Positions 6,390-15,548 of a DNA stretch of 64,000 nt are shown piece after piece. The stretch comes from Rhodobacter xanthinilyticus. Its GTDB lineage: Bacteria > Pseudomonadota > Alphaproteobacteria > Rhodobacterales > Rhodobacteraceae. The stretch's first letter is position 1, and every line of letters begins with the position of its first letter. The stretch is taken from positions 620,001 to 684,000 of the forward strand of contig NZ_CP017781.1 of NCBI RefSeq assembly GCF_001856665.1, given 5' to 3'. The notes beneath the pieces are model-generated. The model did no database searches, was not told where the DNA came from, and saw nothing but the letters and a program-made list of their open reading frames with translations. Position numbers and translations under genes: made by a program.

Positions 6390-8828
6390 GTGACCGACCG
6401 TTTGCCGATAGATGATGCGCTGCCTGCGCTGACCGACGCGCTTGCGCGGGCGGGGCGGGCTGTTTTGATGGCGCCGCCCGGCGCGGGCAAGACGACGCGG
6501 GTGCCGCTCGCGCTCCTCGGTCAGATCACCGGCAAGATCGTCATGCTCGAGCCGCGCCGCCTCGCTGCGCGCGCGGCCGCCGAGCGGATGGCCGAGACCC
6601 TGGGCGAGGCGGTGGGCGAGACGGTCGGCTACCGGATCCGCGGCGAGGCGAAAACCTCGCGCGCGACGCGCATCGAGGTCGTCACCGAGGGGATCTTGAC
6701 GAGGATGCTGCAATCGGACCCGGAGCTCTCCGGCATCGGCTGCGTGATCTTCGACGAATTCCATGAACGCTCGCTCAACGCCGATCTTGGCCTCGCGCTG
6801 ACCTGGGAGGCGCGCGGCGCGCTGCGCCCCGATCTCGCGATCGTGGTGATGTCGGCGACGCTCGATGCCGAGCCGGTGGCGGCGCTGCTCGAGGGGGCGC
6901 CGATCGTGGTCTCCGAGGGGCGCGCCTTCCCGGTCGAAACGCGCTGGCTCGGGCGGCCGCTCGCCGCGGGGCTGCGGCTCGAGGCGGCGGTGGCGGGGCT
7001 GGTCGAGGAGGCGCTCGCCGAGACCACGGGCGGCGTGCTCGTGTTTCTGCCCGGCGAGGGCGAGATCCGCCGCGTCGAGGCGCTGCTCGCCCCGCGGCTC
7101 GGCCCCGAGGTCGTGCTGCGCCCGCTCTTCGGCGCGATGGAGTTCGCCCGCCAGCGCGCCGCGATCGCGCCGGTGGCCGCGGGGCGCAAGGTCGTGCTCG
7201 CCACCTCGATCGCGGAAACCTCGCTCACCATCGAGGATATCCGCGTCGTGGTCGATGCCGGGCGCGCGCGGCGGCTCCGGTTCGACCCGGCCTCGGGCAT
7301 GGCGCGGCTGGTGACGGAGCGCGCCTCGCGCGCCGAGGCCGAGCAGCGGCACGGTCGGGCGGGGCGGGTGGCCGAAGGGGTCTGCTACCGGCTCTGGACG
7401 AAGGGCGAGGAGGGCGCGCTGCCGGGCTTTGCGCCGCCCGAAATCGCGGTGGCCGATCTCGCGGGCCTCGCGCTCGAGCTCGCGCTCTGGGGCTCGGATG
7501 GCTCCGATCTGGCCTTTCTCACCCCGCCGCCAGGGCCCGCGCTCGCCGAGGCGCGCGCGCTGCTCGCGGGGCTCGGCGCGCTCGATCCGGGCGGCCGGAT
7601 CACCGCCCATGGCCGCGCGCTCGCGCGCTTGCCGCTGCATCCGCGGCTGGGGCATATGCTCGTGACCGCAGGCCCGGAGGCCGCGCCGCTCGCGGCCCTT
7701 CTGGCCGAGCGCGATTTGCTCAAGGGCGCGCCCGCCGAGCTCACCCTGCGGCTCTCGGCCTTTGAAAACGCGAGGAAATTTGAGGCCGAGCACCCCTGGC
7801 CCGTGCACCGCAGCACGCTCGAGCGCGCCCGCACCGAGGCCAGGCGGCTGGCGAAACTGGTGACCGGCGCGGGTGGCTATTCCCCCGCCGAGATGGCCGC
7901 GCTGGCCTATCCCGACCGGATCGGGCTGCGCCGCAAGGGCGATGCGCCGCGCTATGTTCTCTCGGGCGGCAAGGGCGCGATCGCGGCGGAGGGCGAGGCG
8001 CTGGGCCGCGCGCGGCTGATCGTGGCGACCGATCTCGACGGCGACCCGCGCGAGGCGCGGCTGCGCCAGGGCACGGCGCTCTCCGAGGCCGAGCTGCGCG
8101 GGCTTTACGCCGATCAGATCGCCTGGGTCGAGGTCTGCGAATGGTCGAAGCGCGAGGGCCGGGTGATCGCGCGCAAACAGGAGCGCTTCGGCGCGCTGGT
8201 GCTCGATGATCGCCACTGGCCCGAGGCGCCGCCCGCGGCGCTGGCGCGCGGCGCGCTCGAGGGGCTGCGCCAGATCGGGCTGACGCTCAGCCCGGCGGCG
8301 GCGCGGCTGCGCGCGCGGGTCGAGATTCTGCGCGCCGATGGTGCCGATCTGCCGGATCTGTCGGACGAAGCGCTGCTCGCGGGCGAGGCGCTCCTGCCCT
8401 TCCTTTCCGGCAAACGCACCGAGGCCGATCTGCGGGCGCTTGACCTGACCGAGGCGCTGAAAGCGCAACTCGACTGGGATCAGACCGCGCTCCTCGACCG
8501 CCTCGCGCCGAGCCATTTCACCACGCCGCTCGGCCGGCGCGTGCCGATCGATTATTCCGGCGAGGCGCCCGCGATCGAGGTGAAACTGCCCGAGATGTAT
8601 GGCGTGACCACGCATCCGACGGTCGGCCCGAAGCGCCACCCGCTCAGGATCTCGCTCCTCTCGCCGGGGATGAAGCCCATTCAGGTGACGATGGATCTAC
8701 CCGGGTTCTGGGAGGGCTCCTATGCCGAGGTCCGCAAGGAGATGCGCGGCCGCTACCCCCGCCACCCCTGGCCGGAAAACCCGCGCGAAGCCGATCCGAC
8801 GACCCGCGCCAAGCCGCGCGGCACCTGA
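6390..8828 (+). CDS. hrpB: ATP-dependent helicase HrpB
   Basis: An 812-residue DEAH/DEFH-box superfamily 2 helicase. Walker A is APPGAGKTTRVP near residue 28, motif II is the HrpB-specific DEFHERSLNADLGL, motif III is MSATLD, and motif VI is EQRHGRAGRVAEG. The HrpB C-terminal domain is present (LPIDYSGEAPAIEVKLPEMYG). The start is GTG at 6390, 6 bp after the DUF3108 stop. The role in RNA metabolism is not well defined in bacteria and the gene is usually dispensable. The very long opposite-strand frame through this gene is a GC-bias shadow. Confidence 0.95.
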   Translation: MTDRLPIDDALPALTDALARAGRAVLMAPPGAGKTTRVPLALLGQITGKIVMLEPRRLAARAAAERMAETLGEAVGETVGYRIRGEAKTSRATRIEVVTEGILTRMLQSDPELSGIGCVIFDEFHERSLNADLGLALTWEARGALRPDLAIVVMSATLDAEPVAALLEGAPIVVSEGRAFPVETRWLGRPLAAGLRLEAAVAGLVEEALAETTGGVLVFLPGEGEIRRVEALLAPRLGPEVVLRPLFGAMEFARQRAAIAPVAAGRKVVLATSIAETSLTIEDIRVVVDAGRARRLRFDPASGMARLVTERASRAEAEQRHGRAGRVAEGVCYRLWTKGEEGALPGFAPPEIAVADLAGLALELALWGSDGSDLAFLTPPPGPALAEARALLAGLGALDPGGRITAHGRALARLPLHPRLGHMLVTAGPEAAPLAALLAERDLLKGAPAELTLRLSAFENARKFEAEHPWPVHRSTLERARTEARRLAKLVTGAGGYSPAEMAALAYPDRIGLRRKGDAPRYVLSGGKGAIAAEGEALGRARLIVATDLDGDPREARLRQGTALSEAELRGLYADQIAWVEVCEWSKREGRVIARKQERFGALVLDDRHWPEAPPAALARGALEGLRQIGLTLSPAAARLRARVEILRADGADLPDLSDEALLAGEALLPFLSGKRTEADLRALDLTEALKAQLDWDQTALLDRLAPSHFTTPLGRRVPIDYSGEAPAIEVKLPEMYGVTTHPTVGPKRHPLRISLLSPGMKPIQVTMDLPGFWEGSYAEVRKEMRGRYPRHPWPENPREADPTTRAKPRGT

Positions 8829-8829
8829 A

Positions 8830-8957
8830 GGGGGCGCTGCCCCCTCTGCCTTCGGCATTCACCCCCGGGATATTTCTGGCAAGATGAAAGGACCACACTT
8901 CATCTTGCCAGAAATATCCCGGGGGGAGCCCGGAACGGGCGGGGGGCAGCGCCCCCC
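8830..8957. repeat. Pair of inverted intergenic repeats between hrpB and argF
   Basis: Two copies of the same ~60-bp element face each other. Each has a GGGGGCGCTGCCCCC-like hairpin (8830-8844 and 8941-8957) and a conserved core. The cores form perfect 27-bp arms (8862-8888 and 8899-8925, beginning CCCCCGGGATATTTCTGGCA) around a 10-nt loop. It sits exactly between the 3' ends of convergent genes and should act as a two-way terminator. Related single copies occur at 9923, 12262 and 60427. Confidence 0.85.
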
Positions 8958-8973
8958 TCCACGCTGGGTCAGA

Positions 8974-9900
8974 TCACTTGCCCAAGCACCAGCGCATGAT
9001 CGCCTTTTGCGCATGGAGCCGGTTTTCCGCTTCGTCGAAAATCACCGAATGGGGCCCGTCCATCACCGCCGAGGTGGCCTCATCGTTGCGATGCGCGGGC
9101 AGGCAATGCATGAAGAGCGCGTCGGGTTTGGCCTTGGCCATCAGCTCTTCGTTGACCTGATAGGGGCGGAGCTGATTGTGGCGCCGCTCTTTCGCCGATT
9201 CCGGGTCATGCATCGACACCCAGGTATCGGTGACGACGAGATCGGCGCCGGACACCGCTTTCGCCGGATCGCGCTCGATCTCGACATTGACCCCTTTGGC
9301 GCGCGCGAAGTCGACCCATTCGCGTTCCGGGTCAAGGGTTTGCGGGCCGGTGAAGGTGAGGTCGAAGCCGAATTGCCCGGCCGCCTGCAGGAAAGAGGCG
9401 CAGACGTTGTTGCCGTCGCCCGACCAGACCACCTTGCGCCCGGCGATCGGGCCGCGGTGTTCTTCATAGGTCATGATATCGGCCATGATCTGGCAGGGGT
9501 GGGTGCGGTTCGTCAGCCCGTTGATCACCGGCACGGAGGCATATTCGGCCATCTCGAGCAGCGTTGCCTCCTCGAAGGTGCGGATCATGATCAGATCGAC
9601 ATAGCGCGAGAGCACCCGCGCGGTATCGGCGATCGTCTCGCCATGGCCGAGTTGCATTTCCTTGCCCGAGAGCACCATCGTCTGGCCGCCCATCTGGCGC
9701 ACGCCCACATCGAAGCTCACCCGGGTTCGGGTCGAGGGTTTCTCGAAGATCAGCGCGACCATATGGCCTTTGAGCGGCGCATCCTCATCGGGGGCGCCTT
9801 TCGGGAGGCCCTGGCGGGCGTCCTTCATGGCGCGCGCCGAGTCGATCATCTTGCGCAGGTCTTCGGGGCTGGTGGTGTGGATATCGAGAAAATGGGTCAT
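8974..9900 (-). CDS. argF: Ornithine carbamoyltransferase
   Basis: A 308-residue enzyme that makes citrulline from ornithine and carbamoyl phosphate in arginine synthesis. Carbamoyl-phosphate binding is seen in [11 protein letters not shown], further motifs are HPCQIMADI, the ornithine-binding region [11 protein letters not shown], and the active-site HCLPAHR. The start is the ATG at 9900 ([10 protein letters not shown]). It lies downstream of argD on the same strand; the 70-bp gap contains one copy of the intergenic repeat. argD-argF is a common alphaproteobacterial operon. Confidence 0.95.
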   Translation of the reverse strand: MTHFLDIHTTSPEDLRKMIDSARAMKDARQGLPKGAPDEDAPLKGHMVALIFEKPSTRTRVSFDVGVRQMGGQTMVLSGKEMQLGHGETIADTARVLSRYVDLIMIRTFEEATLLEMAEYASVPVINGLTNRTHPCQIMADIMTYEEHRGPIAGRKVVWSGDGNNVCASFLQAAGQFGFDLTFTGPQTLDPEREWVDFARAKGVNVEIERDPAKAVSGADLVVTDTWVSMHDPESAKERRHNQLRPYQVNEELMAKAKPDALFMHCLPAHRNDEATSAVMDGPHSVIFDEAENRLHAQKAIMRWCLGK

Positions 9901-9922
9901 GTGCTTTGCTTTCCCGGCGGCG

Positions 9923-9969
9923 CCGGGGGCGCTGCCCCCGGACCCCCGGCGTATTGGGGCCAAGAAGAA
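9923..9969 (+). repeat. Intergenic repeat copy between argD and argF
   Basis: CCGGGGGCGCTGCCCCCGG (9923-9941) forms a 9-bp stem and is followed by a diverged core (ACCCCCGGCGTATTGGGGCC then AAGAAGAAA). It matches the element at 8830 and 12262 in layout. On the transcribed minus strand the hairpin lies in the argD-argF gap. Confidence 0.7.
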
Positions 9970-9970
9970 A

Positions 9971-11152
9971 TCAGGCCGGTTTCTGTTCAAGTGCGGTGGC
10001 GGCGGCGTCGAGGCGGGCGACGGCTTCGGCCATGTCCGCCTCGGAGATATTGAGCGCGGGCAGGAGCCGCAGCACGTTATCGGCGGCGGGCACGGTGAGC
10101 AGGTTCTGGGCATAGGCCGCGGCCACGACATCGCCCGGCGCGGGCAGGCATTTCAGCCCGAGCATCAGCCCCTGGCCGCGGACCTCGGAGAAGACGCCGG
10201 GGTGCGCGGCGACCAGCGCCTCGAGCTTTTGGCGCAGGAAGCCCGCGCGCGCGTTCACCTCGGCGAGGAATTCGGGGGTGGAGACGATCTCCATCACCTT
10301 CGCGCCGACCGCGCAGCCGAGCGGGTTGCCGCCATAGGTCGAGCCATGGGTGCCCGCGACCATGCCCGAGGCCGCCGCTTCGGTGGCCAGCACCGCGCCG
10401 AGCGGGAAGCCGCCGCCGATGCCTTTGGCGACCATCATGATATCGGGGGTGATGCCGGCCCATTCATGCGCGAAGAGCCGCCCCGTGCGGCCCATGCCGC
10501 ATTGCACCTCGTCGAAGATCAGAAGCGTGCCGGTTTCGGCGGAGATGTCCTTGAGCGCTTTCAGGAAGGCGTCGGAGGCCGGGCGGATGCCGCCCTCGCC
10601 CTGCACCGGCTCGATCAGGATCGCGGCGGTGTTGGGGCCCATCGCGGCTTTCACCGCCTCGAGGTCATCCCAGGGCAGGTGGACAAAGCCGGGCAGGAGC
10701 GGGCCGAAGCCCTTGACCATTTTCTCCGAGCCCGCCGCCGCGATCGCCGCCGAGGAGCGGCCATGGAAGGCGCCCGCGAAGGTCAGGATCTCGACCCGCT
10801 CGGGGGCGCCTTTCTCATACCAGTATTTGCGCGCCATCTTGACGGCGAGCTCGCAGGCCTCAGTGCCCGAATTGGTGAAGAACACGGTATCGGCGAAGGT
10901 CGCGGCCACGAGCTGGTCGGCGAGGCGTTGTTGCTCGGGGATCTGGTAGAGGTTCGAGACATGCCAGAGTTTTTGCGCCTGTTCGCCGAGCGCCGCGACC
11001 AGTTCGGGCGCAGCATGGCCGAGCGCGTTCACCGCGATCCCGGCGCCCATGTCGAGATATCGGCTGCCGTCCGCGGCCTCCAGCCAGGAGCCAGCGCCTT
11101 TGACGAAGGCAAGCGGCGCGCGGTTATAGGTCGGCAGGATCGAGGAAATCAT
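9971..11152 (-). CDS. argD: Acetylornithine aminotransferase
   Basis: A 393-residue class III PLP aminotransferase that converts N-acetylglutamate semialdehyde to N-acetylornithine. It starts [19 protein letters not shown] and has [20 protein letters not shown], the cofactor aspartate in [14 protein letters not shown] and the Schiff-base lysine in [16 protein letters not shown]. It is shorter and distinct from the GabT-like enzyme at the window start. Its pairing with argF supports the arginine assignment over other omega-transaminase roles. Confidence 0.93.
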   Translation of the reverse strand: MISSILPTYNRAPLAFVKGAGSWLEAADGSRYLDMGAGIAVNALGHAAPELVAALGEQAQKLWHVSNLYQIPEQQRLADQLVAATFADTVFFTNSGTEACELAVKMARKYWYEKGAPERVEILTFAGAFHGRSSAAIAAAGSEKMVKGFGPLLPGFVHLPWDDLEAVKAAMGPNTAAILIEPVQGEGGIRPASDAFLKALKDISAETGTLLIFDEVQCGMGRTGRLFAHEWAGITPDIMMVAKGIGGGFPLGAVLATEAAASGMVAGTHGSTYGGNPLGCAVGAKVMEIVSTPEFLAEVNARAGFLRQKLEALVAAHPGVFSEVRGQGLMLGLKCLPAPGDVVAAAYAQNLLTVPAADNVLRLLPALNISEADMAEAVARLDAAATALEQKPA

Positions 11153-11245
11153 GGGATGTCTCCGGTAGGGAAGGCCAAGGGGTGCCTGAGCCCCGATGGG
11201 CTGTCAACGGCTTTGGCCGGGATTTGCGCTTGTTTTGAAGGCTGT

Positions 11246-11357
11246 GTGGCCTTTGGCCACGGGATCCTTGCGGGGTTTGTGGCCTGCGGCCACGGGTCTT
11301 CTGAAGGTTTGTGGCCTGCGGCCACGGCTCTGCTGAAGGTTTGTGGCCTGCGGCCAC
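11246..11357. repeat. Four tandem ~32-bp units with a palindromic core
   Basis: The 15-bp palindrome GTGGCCTGCGGCCAC recurs at 11279, 11311 and 11343, with a variant (GTGGCCTTTGGCCAC) at 11246. Spacing is 33, 32 and 32 bp and the linkers are related (TGAAGGTTT before the last two). It lies in the 431-bp gap (11153-11583) between the divergent argD and gcrA genes. The rest of that gap (11358-11498) shows no gene. Confidence 0.85.
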
Positions 11358-11498
11358 GGGGGATCGGACGTCAGGCGCGGGCGCGACGTCGGGGACGGGC
11401 AAGGAGGGCGGTCCGTTTGATCATGGCCGTGGGGTAGCCCCGGGCGGCGCTTTTGTCAAAGGGCAATCCGCCGCGGGGTTGAAATCCGGGGGCGGCGC

Positions 11499-11526
11499 TT
11501 GTATCTCACTGCGTCCGCATTAGAAT
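11499..11526 (+). promoter_or_regulatory. Putative gcrA promoter
   Basis: TTGTAT (11499-11504), 16-bp spacer, TAGAAT (11521-11526), 57 bp before the gcrA ATG. No GANTC (CcrM) site was noticed inside it. Confidence 0.5.
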
Positions 11527-11583
11527 GGCGAAAGCCGTAGGGTCTGCCCGTGTCGGGTTGGCAAAGAGAGCGAAAGGGTGACC

Positions 11584-12252
11584 ATGTCCTGGACCGATGA
11601 GCGCGTCGAACTCCTCAAGAAGATGTGGTCCGAGGGCCAATCGGCCAGCCAGATCGCCAAAGAGCTGGGCGGGGTGACCCGCAATGCCGTGATCGGCAAG
11701 GTGCACCGTCTGGGGCTGTCGAACCGGGTGGGGGATGCGCCCGCCGCGCCCGCGCCCGCCGCCCCCGTGGCGCCGCCCGCGCCCAAACCTGCGCCCGAGG
11801 CGCGCCGCCCCGAGCCCGCGCCCAAACCCGCGCCGCAGCCGGCCGCGGCCGCCCCGGCGGCGCCTGCGCCCGCGCCCGCCGCGGCCCAGCCTGCGCCGCA
11901 GCCCGCGCCCGCCAACAGCGCGGCCCGCCCCGAGCCGGTGGCCGCCGCGCCCGCGATGACGCCTGCGCTGCGCAAGCCGATCATCCCGGCGGGCCAGCCC
12001 CTGCCGCCGCAGCCCTCGGCCAATGAGATCAGCCCCGAGGCGCTGGCCAAGGTTGGCGAGGTCGAGAAACGGGCCCGCAAGCTCGGGCTGATGGAGCTCA
12101 CCGAGCGGACCTGCAAATGGCCGATCGGCGACCCGGCGACGGATAATTTCTATTTCTGCGGGCTGCCGTCGCAGCCGGGCAAGCCCTATTGCGAGGCGCA
12201 TGTGGGCGTGGCCTTCCAGCCGATGAGCGCGCGGCGCGACCGTCGGCGCTGA
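11584..12252 (+). CDS. gcrA: Cell cycle regulator GcrA
   Basis: A 222-residue GcrA, which binds DNA at CcrM-methylated GANTC sites and the sigma-70 holoenzyme to switch on cell-cycle genes. The N-terminal DNA-binding domain reads MSWTDERVELLKKMWSEG, then SASQIAKELGGVTRNAVIGK. A long Ala/Pro-rich linker (about residues 45-130) follows. The conserved C-terminal sigma-binding region has TCKWPIGDPATDNFYFCG and CEAHVGVAFQP. The ATG at 11584 is preferred over an in-frame GTG at 11578 because of homology and an AAAGGG upstream. Confidence 0.95.
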   Translation: MSWTDERVELLKKMWSEGQSASQIAKELGGVTRNAVIGKVHRLGLSNRVGDAPAAPAPAAPVAPPAPKPAPEARRPEPAPKPAPQPAAAAPAAPAPAPAAAQPAPQPAPANSAARPEPVAAAPAMTPALRKPIIPAGQPLPPQPSANEISPEALAKVGEVEKRARKLGLMELTERTCKWPIGDPATDNFYFCGLPSQPGKPYCEAHVGVAFQPMSARRDRRR

Positions 12253-12261
12253 ACCAGGGTG

Positions 12262-12311
12262 CCGGGGGCGCCGCCCCCGGACCCCCGGGATATTTGTGGC
12301 AAGATGAAAGG
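12262..12311 (+). repeat. Intergenic repeat copy between gcrA and rimO
   Basis: A CCGGGGGCGCCGCCCCCGG hairpin (12262-12280), then ACCCCCGGGATATTTGTGGC and AAGATGAAAG. This is the best preserved single copy of the element. It reads in frame into rimO but is not coding. Confidence 0.75.
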
Positions 12312-12351
12312 GCGGGTCGCGCGGCTCGCCTTTGCCTTTGAGAGGGAAGCG

Positions 12352-13746
12352 ATGAGCCAGAACCCCCCGAACCTGCGCCCTGATCTTGCGCCGAAAGCGC
12401 GGATCGACGAGGCGCCGCGCCCGGGTCAGCCGACGATCGGGATGGTCTCGCTCGGCTGTCCGAAGGCTTTGGTCGACAGCGAGCGGATCCTGACGCGGCT
12501 GCGCGCCGAGGGTTATGCGATCTCGCCCGATTACACCGGCGCCGAGGCGGTGATCGTCAATACCTGCGGGTTTCTTGATTCGGCCAAGGCCGAGAGCCTC
12601 GAGGCGATTGGTGAGGCGCTGAAGGAAAACGGCAAGGTGATCGTGACCGGCTGTCTGGGCGCGGATCCGGAGTTCATCACCGGGGTGCATCCGAAGGTGT
12701 TGGCCGTCACCGGGCCCGAGCAGTTCGAGCAGGTGCTCGACGCGGTGCATGGGGCGGTGCCGCCGGCGCCCGACCCGTTCATCGACCTGTTGCCGCCCAC
12801 CGGCGTCAAGCTCACGCCGCGCCATTACAGCTATCTCAAGATTTCCGAGGGCTGCAACCACCATTGCAAGTTCTGCATCATCCCGGACATGCGGGGGCGG
12901 CTCGTGTCGCGGCCGGCGCATGCGGTGTTGCGCGAGGCAGAGAAGCTTCTCGACGCGGGCGTGCGCGAGCTGTTGGTGATCAGCCAGGATACGTCGGCCT
13001 ATGGGGTTGATCGCAAACATGATTTGGCGCCCTGGAAGGGCGGCGAGGTGCGCACGCATATCACCGATCTGACCCGCGAGATGGGCAAGATGGCGCGCGA
13101 TGCGGGGGCCTGGCTGCGGCTCCATTATGTCTATCCCTATCCGCATGTGCGCGATCTCGTGCCGCTGATGGCGGAGGGGTTGGCGCTGCCCTATCTCGAC
13201 ATTCCGTTCCAGCATGCCCACCCGGAGGTGCTCAAGCGCATGGCGCGGCCCGCGGCTTCGGCGAAGACGCTCGACGAGATCGCGGCCTGGCGGCGCGATT
13301 GCCCGGAGATCATCCTGCGTTCGACCTTCATCGTGGGCTATCCGGGCGAGACGGAAGAGGAGTTCCAGTATCTCCTCGACTGGATGGACGAGGCCCAGCT
13401 CGATCGCGTCGGCTGTTTCCAGTATGAAAATGTCGCGGGCGCGCGCTCGAGCGAGCTGCCCGGCCATATCGCGCCCGAGCTCAAGCAGGAGCGGTGGGAG
13501 CGGTTCATGGAGAAGGCGCAGGAGATTTCCGCCGCCAAGCTCGAGGCGCGCGTGGGCGCGACCGAGCAGGTGATCGTCGATGCGGTGGACGGCGAGGGCG
13601 CGACCTGCCGCACCCGGGCCGATGCGCCGGAAATCGACGGCAATCTCTTCATCGACGAGGGGTTCGAGGGGCTCGCCCCGGGCGACATGGTCACCGTCGA
13701 GGTCGAGGAAGCCAGCGAATACGACCTCTGGGGGCGTCTCGTCTGA
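12352..13746 (+). CDS. rimO: Ribosomal protein S12 methylthiotransferase RimO
   Basis: A 464-residue radical-SAM enzyme that methylthiolates Asp88 of ribosomal protein S12. The N-terminal MTTase domain carries the three cluster cysteines (Cys36 in SLGCPKA, Cys72 in NTCGF, Cys101 in TGCLG). The radical-SAM triad is in CNHHCKFC (Cys168, 172, 175). A C-terminal TRAM domain follows. The start at ATG 12352 has GAGAGGGA upstream. The upstream open frame to 12259 is the translated intergenic repeat and was rejected. Confidence 0.95.
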   Translation: MSQNPPNLRPDLAPKARIDEAPRPGQPTIGMVSLGCPKALVDSERILTRLRAEGYAISPDYTGAEAVIVNTCGFLDSAKAESLEAIGEALKENGKVIVTGCLGADPEFITGVHPKVLAVTGPEQFEQVLDAVHGAVPPAPDPFIDLLPPTGVKLTPRHYSYLKISEGCNHHCKFCIIPDMRGRLVSRPAHAVLREAEKLLDAGVRELLVISQDTSAYGVDRKHDLAPWKGGEVRTHITDLTREMGKMARDAGAWLRLHYVYPYPHVRDLVPLMAEGLALPYLDIPFQHAHPEVLKRMARPAASAKTLDEIAAWRRDCPEIILRSTFIVGYPGETEEEFQYLLDWMDEAQLDRVGCFQYENVAGARSSELPGHIAPELKQERWERFMEKAQEISAAKLEARVGATEQVIVDAVDGEGATCRTRADAPEIDGNLFIDEGFEGLAPGDMVTVEVEEASEYDLWGRLV

Positions 13747-13754
13747 CAAGACAA

Positions 13755-13772
13755 CGGCCCCCGAAGGGGCCG
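13755..13772 (-). terminator. UUCG-loop terminator hairpin (first of three)
   Basis: On the minus strand it reads CGGCCCC-TTCG-GGGGCCG, downstream of the secreted repeat protein gene that ends at 13798, and it is shared with convergent rimO. Identical hairpins follow the next two minus-strand genes. Confidence 0.7.
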
Positions 13773-13797
13773 CTCTCTGAGGGGCAGGCGCAGGCGA

Positions 13798-14217
13798 TCA
13801 GGCGTCGCGGCCCATCGCCGGTTGCGGGGCGATATCGTAGGTCTTGCGGTTGGTGTGCGAGAGCACATAGTCGAGCGCTTGCGTGTCGCCGGCGCGTTTC
13901 GCATCCGAGATCATTTGCAGCTCGGCGCCGGTGTAATCGGCCGGGTTGACGCCGAGCTGCGCCGCGAATTGCGCCTTGCCGGCGTTGACGGTCGCTTCGG
14001 GCTCACGGTTCACATGGTTGAGGAAATAGGCATAGGTGCCTTGTTGGCCGTTTTCCTTCGCCGCGATCATCGCGCCCAGCTCGGGGGCGGTGTAATCGGC
14101 CGCGTTCACGCCGAGCTGAGCGGCGATTTGCGCCACGCCGGGGGTCACTTCGGCGGCGCCGGCGACGCCGGCGGTCAGGATCAGGGCGAGGGCGCTGAGC
14201 GTCAGATTGCGTTTCAT
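13798..14217 (-). CDS. Secreted two-repeat protein (paralogue A)
   Basis: A 139-residue exported protein of unknown function. The signal peptide is MKRNLTLSALALILTAGVAG ending in AAE. The mature part is two copies of a ~50-residue unit: AAQLGVNAADYTAPEL with FLNHVNRE, then AAQLGVNPADYTGAEL with YVLSHTNRK. It ends YDIAPQPAMGRDA. No catalytic motif is visible. The start at 14217 is supported by GGAGA 8 bp upstream and by alignment with the paralogue at 15123-15548, which has the same start, layout and tail. The longer frame to 14358 is not supported. Confidence 0.8.
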   Translation of the reverse strand: MKRNLTLSALALILTAGVAGAAEVTPGVAQIAAQLGVNAADYTAPELGAMIAAKENGQQGTYAYFLNHVNREPEATVNAGKAQFAAQLGVNPADYTGAELQMISDAKRAGDTQALDYVLSHTNRKTYDIAPQPAMGRDA

Positions 14218-14402
14218 GGTCTGTCTCCAATTCTGTTGCCATATCAGGCGGTTAACTTGCTGGAGCGGTTCGTTTCGCTTCGTGACACTGAGATAGATCT
14301 GATCGCTGATGCGGAAAACGGCAATGTTTGACCAATGTAATGTGCAAATACGAACCAAGTGAACGCGAATGTGAGCGACGGAGCCGTGCCCCGCGCGGCA
14401 TG

Positions 14403-14423
14403 AAAAAGGCCCCCGAAGGGGCC
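14403..14423 (-). terminator. UUCG-loop terminator hairpin (second of three)
   Basis: The minus strand reads GGCCCC-TTCG-GGGGCC followed by TTTTT, 23 bp after the stop of the gene ending at 14446. A clear intrinsic terminator. Confidence 0.85.
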
Positions 14424-14445
14424 CCGAGGTCGCGCGGCGTGGGCT

Positions 14446-15021
14446 TCAGTTGGCGCAGCGCAGGACGCTGTTCAAGGCGGTTTTCCAGGCCTTCTCGGCG
14501 TTGAAATTGCGCGCGAGGGCGGGCTTGCCGGGCGCGCGAAACGCCTGCATGCCATGCGCTGTCATCCAGGTCGGGTCGTGGCGCGGGGCGCCGAGGGCCT
14601 GCAGCTGGGCGCAAAAGGCGGCCTCGGCGGGGCGGCCGGGCGGCACCAGGCGTTTCTGCTCGGCGGAGATCTTGCTGAGCTGGGCCGGGCTGAGTTCGGC
14701 GCTGGTTTGCATCGCGAGCACATCGACCGCCTGATGGGCGGTCTTGTCGGTCACCCGCTCGGTGTCGAACATCCCGCGCGCGATCATCAGATCCCACAGC
14801 GCGGCGGCATCGGCGGGGCGGTTCTTGCGCGCGCAGGCGAGCACGCTCAGCGCCAGATCGGGCGGGCTCAGCCCCGGGTCGGCCTGCGCCAGCGTGATAC
14901 AGCCGCGGTTCTGAGTCGGCGCGAGGTTGCCGGGGGCTTCGTAGTTCTGAACGCTGACCTGCGCCCCGGCCATCGTCGCGCCGAGCATCAGCGCCAGACA
15001 GCTCGCCATCAATCGAGTCAT
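14446..15021 (-). CDS. Secreted protein of unknown function
   Basis: A 191-residue exported protein starting MTRLMASCLALMLGATMAGA, with a GAGGA box 8 bp upstream. Mature cysteines occur in NRGCITLAQ, VLACARKN, AAFCAQL and VLRCAN. The region CARKNRPADAAALWDLMIARGMFD is helical and Ala-rich, and the C-terminus is FNAEKAWKTALNSVLRCAN. No known domain was recognised. It lies between the two related repeat proteins and has its own terminator, so it is probably a separate unit. Confidence 0.7.
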   Translation of the reverse strand: MTRLMASCLALMLGATMAGAQVSVQNYEAPGNLAPTQNRGCITLAQADPGLSPPDLALSVLACARKNRPADAAALWDLMIARGMFDTERVTDKTAHQAVDVLAMQTSAELSPAQLSKISAEQKRLVPPGRPAEAAFCAQLQALGAPRHDPTWMTAHGMQAFRAPGKPALARNFNAEKAWKTALNSVLRCAN

Positions 15022-15076
15022 AGAAAAATCCTCACCAGAATCGGCGAGGATCATAGGCGCGCGCGCCCCGAAAAGC

Positions 15077-15098
15077 AAAACGGCCCCCGAAGGGGCCG
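15077..15098 (-). terminator. UUCG-loop terminator hairpin (third of three)
   Basis: The minus strand reads CGGCCCC-TTCG-GGGGCCG then TTTTGCTTTT, just after the gene that ends at 15123. Confidence 0.85.
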
Positions 15099-15122
15099 CC
15101 TCGCCAGAGTTGGCGTCAGATC

Positions 15123-15548
15123 TCACGCGTCGCGGCCACGGGCCGGTTGCGGGGCGATATCATAGGTCTGACGGTTGGTGTGCGAGCGCACGAAGGCTTC
15201 CGCCTGCAGATCGCCATCGCGGCGCGCATTCAGGATCTGTTGCAGCTCGGCGCCGGTATATTGCGAGGCATCCACCCCGAGCTGGGCGGCGAATTGCGCC
15301 TTGCCGGGGTTCACCGAAGCCGCACCCTCAGCGGCGCGGTTGAAGTGCGAGAGGAGGAAATCGACAGTGCTCTGGTCGCCATCGCGTTTCGCCGCGGCGA
15401 GTTGGTTGAGCTCCACCACCGTATACTCCGAGGCGCTGACGCCCAGTTGGGCGGCGAGTTGGGCCACGCCCGGGTTGATTTCCGCCGCCGAAGCCAAGCC
15501 CGCCGAGAACACGAGGGCAATCGCCGAGAGGGTCACGTTGCGTTTCAT
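15123..15548 (-). CDS. Secreted two-repeat protein (paralogue B)
   Basis: A 141-residue paralogue of the product of 13798-14217. The signal peptide is MKRNVTLSAIALVFSAGLAS ending AAE. Two repeats follow: AAQLGVSASEYTVVEL with FLLSHFNR, then AAQLGVDASQYTGAEL with FVRSHTNRQ, and the tail YDIAPQPARGRDA. The start at 15548 is chosen to match paralogue A and has GGAGA upstream; an ATG 12 bp earlier overlaps that box. The upstream regions of both genes are also alike (a CGGTTA...GTTCG stretch), so the duplication included the promoter. Confidence 0.8.
   Translation of the reverse strand: MKRNVTLSAIALVFSAGLASAAEINPGVAQLAAQLGVSASEYTVVELNQLAAAKRDGDQSTVDFLLSHFNRAAEGAASVNPGKAQFAAQLGVDASQYTGAELQQILNARRDGDLQAEAFVRSHTNRQTYDIAPQPARGRDA

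Noticed and set aside
5553-8639. A 1028-residue open frame on the minus strand
   Set aside because: It is Arg/Ala/His-rich without motifs and mirrors hrpB and the DUF3108 gene; GC-bias shadow.
11246-11357. CRISPR array
   Set aside because: The 15-bp palindromes with ~17-bp related linkers are too short, the linkers are not unique spacers, and no cas gene is present.
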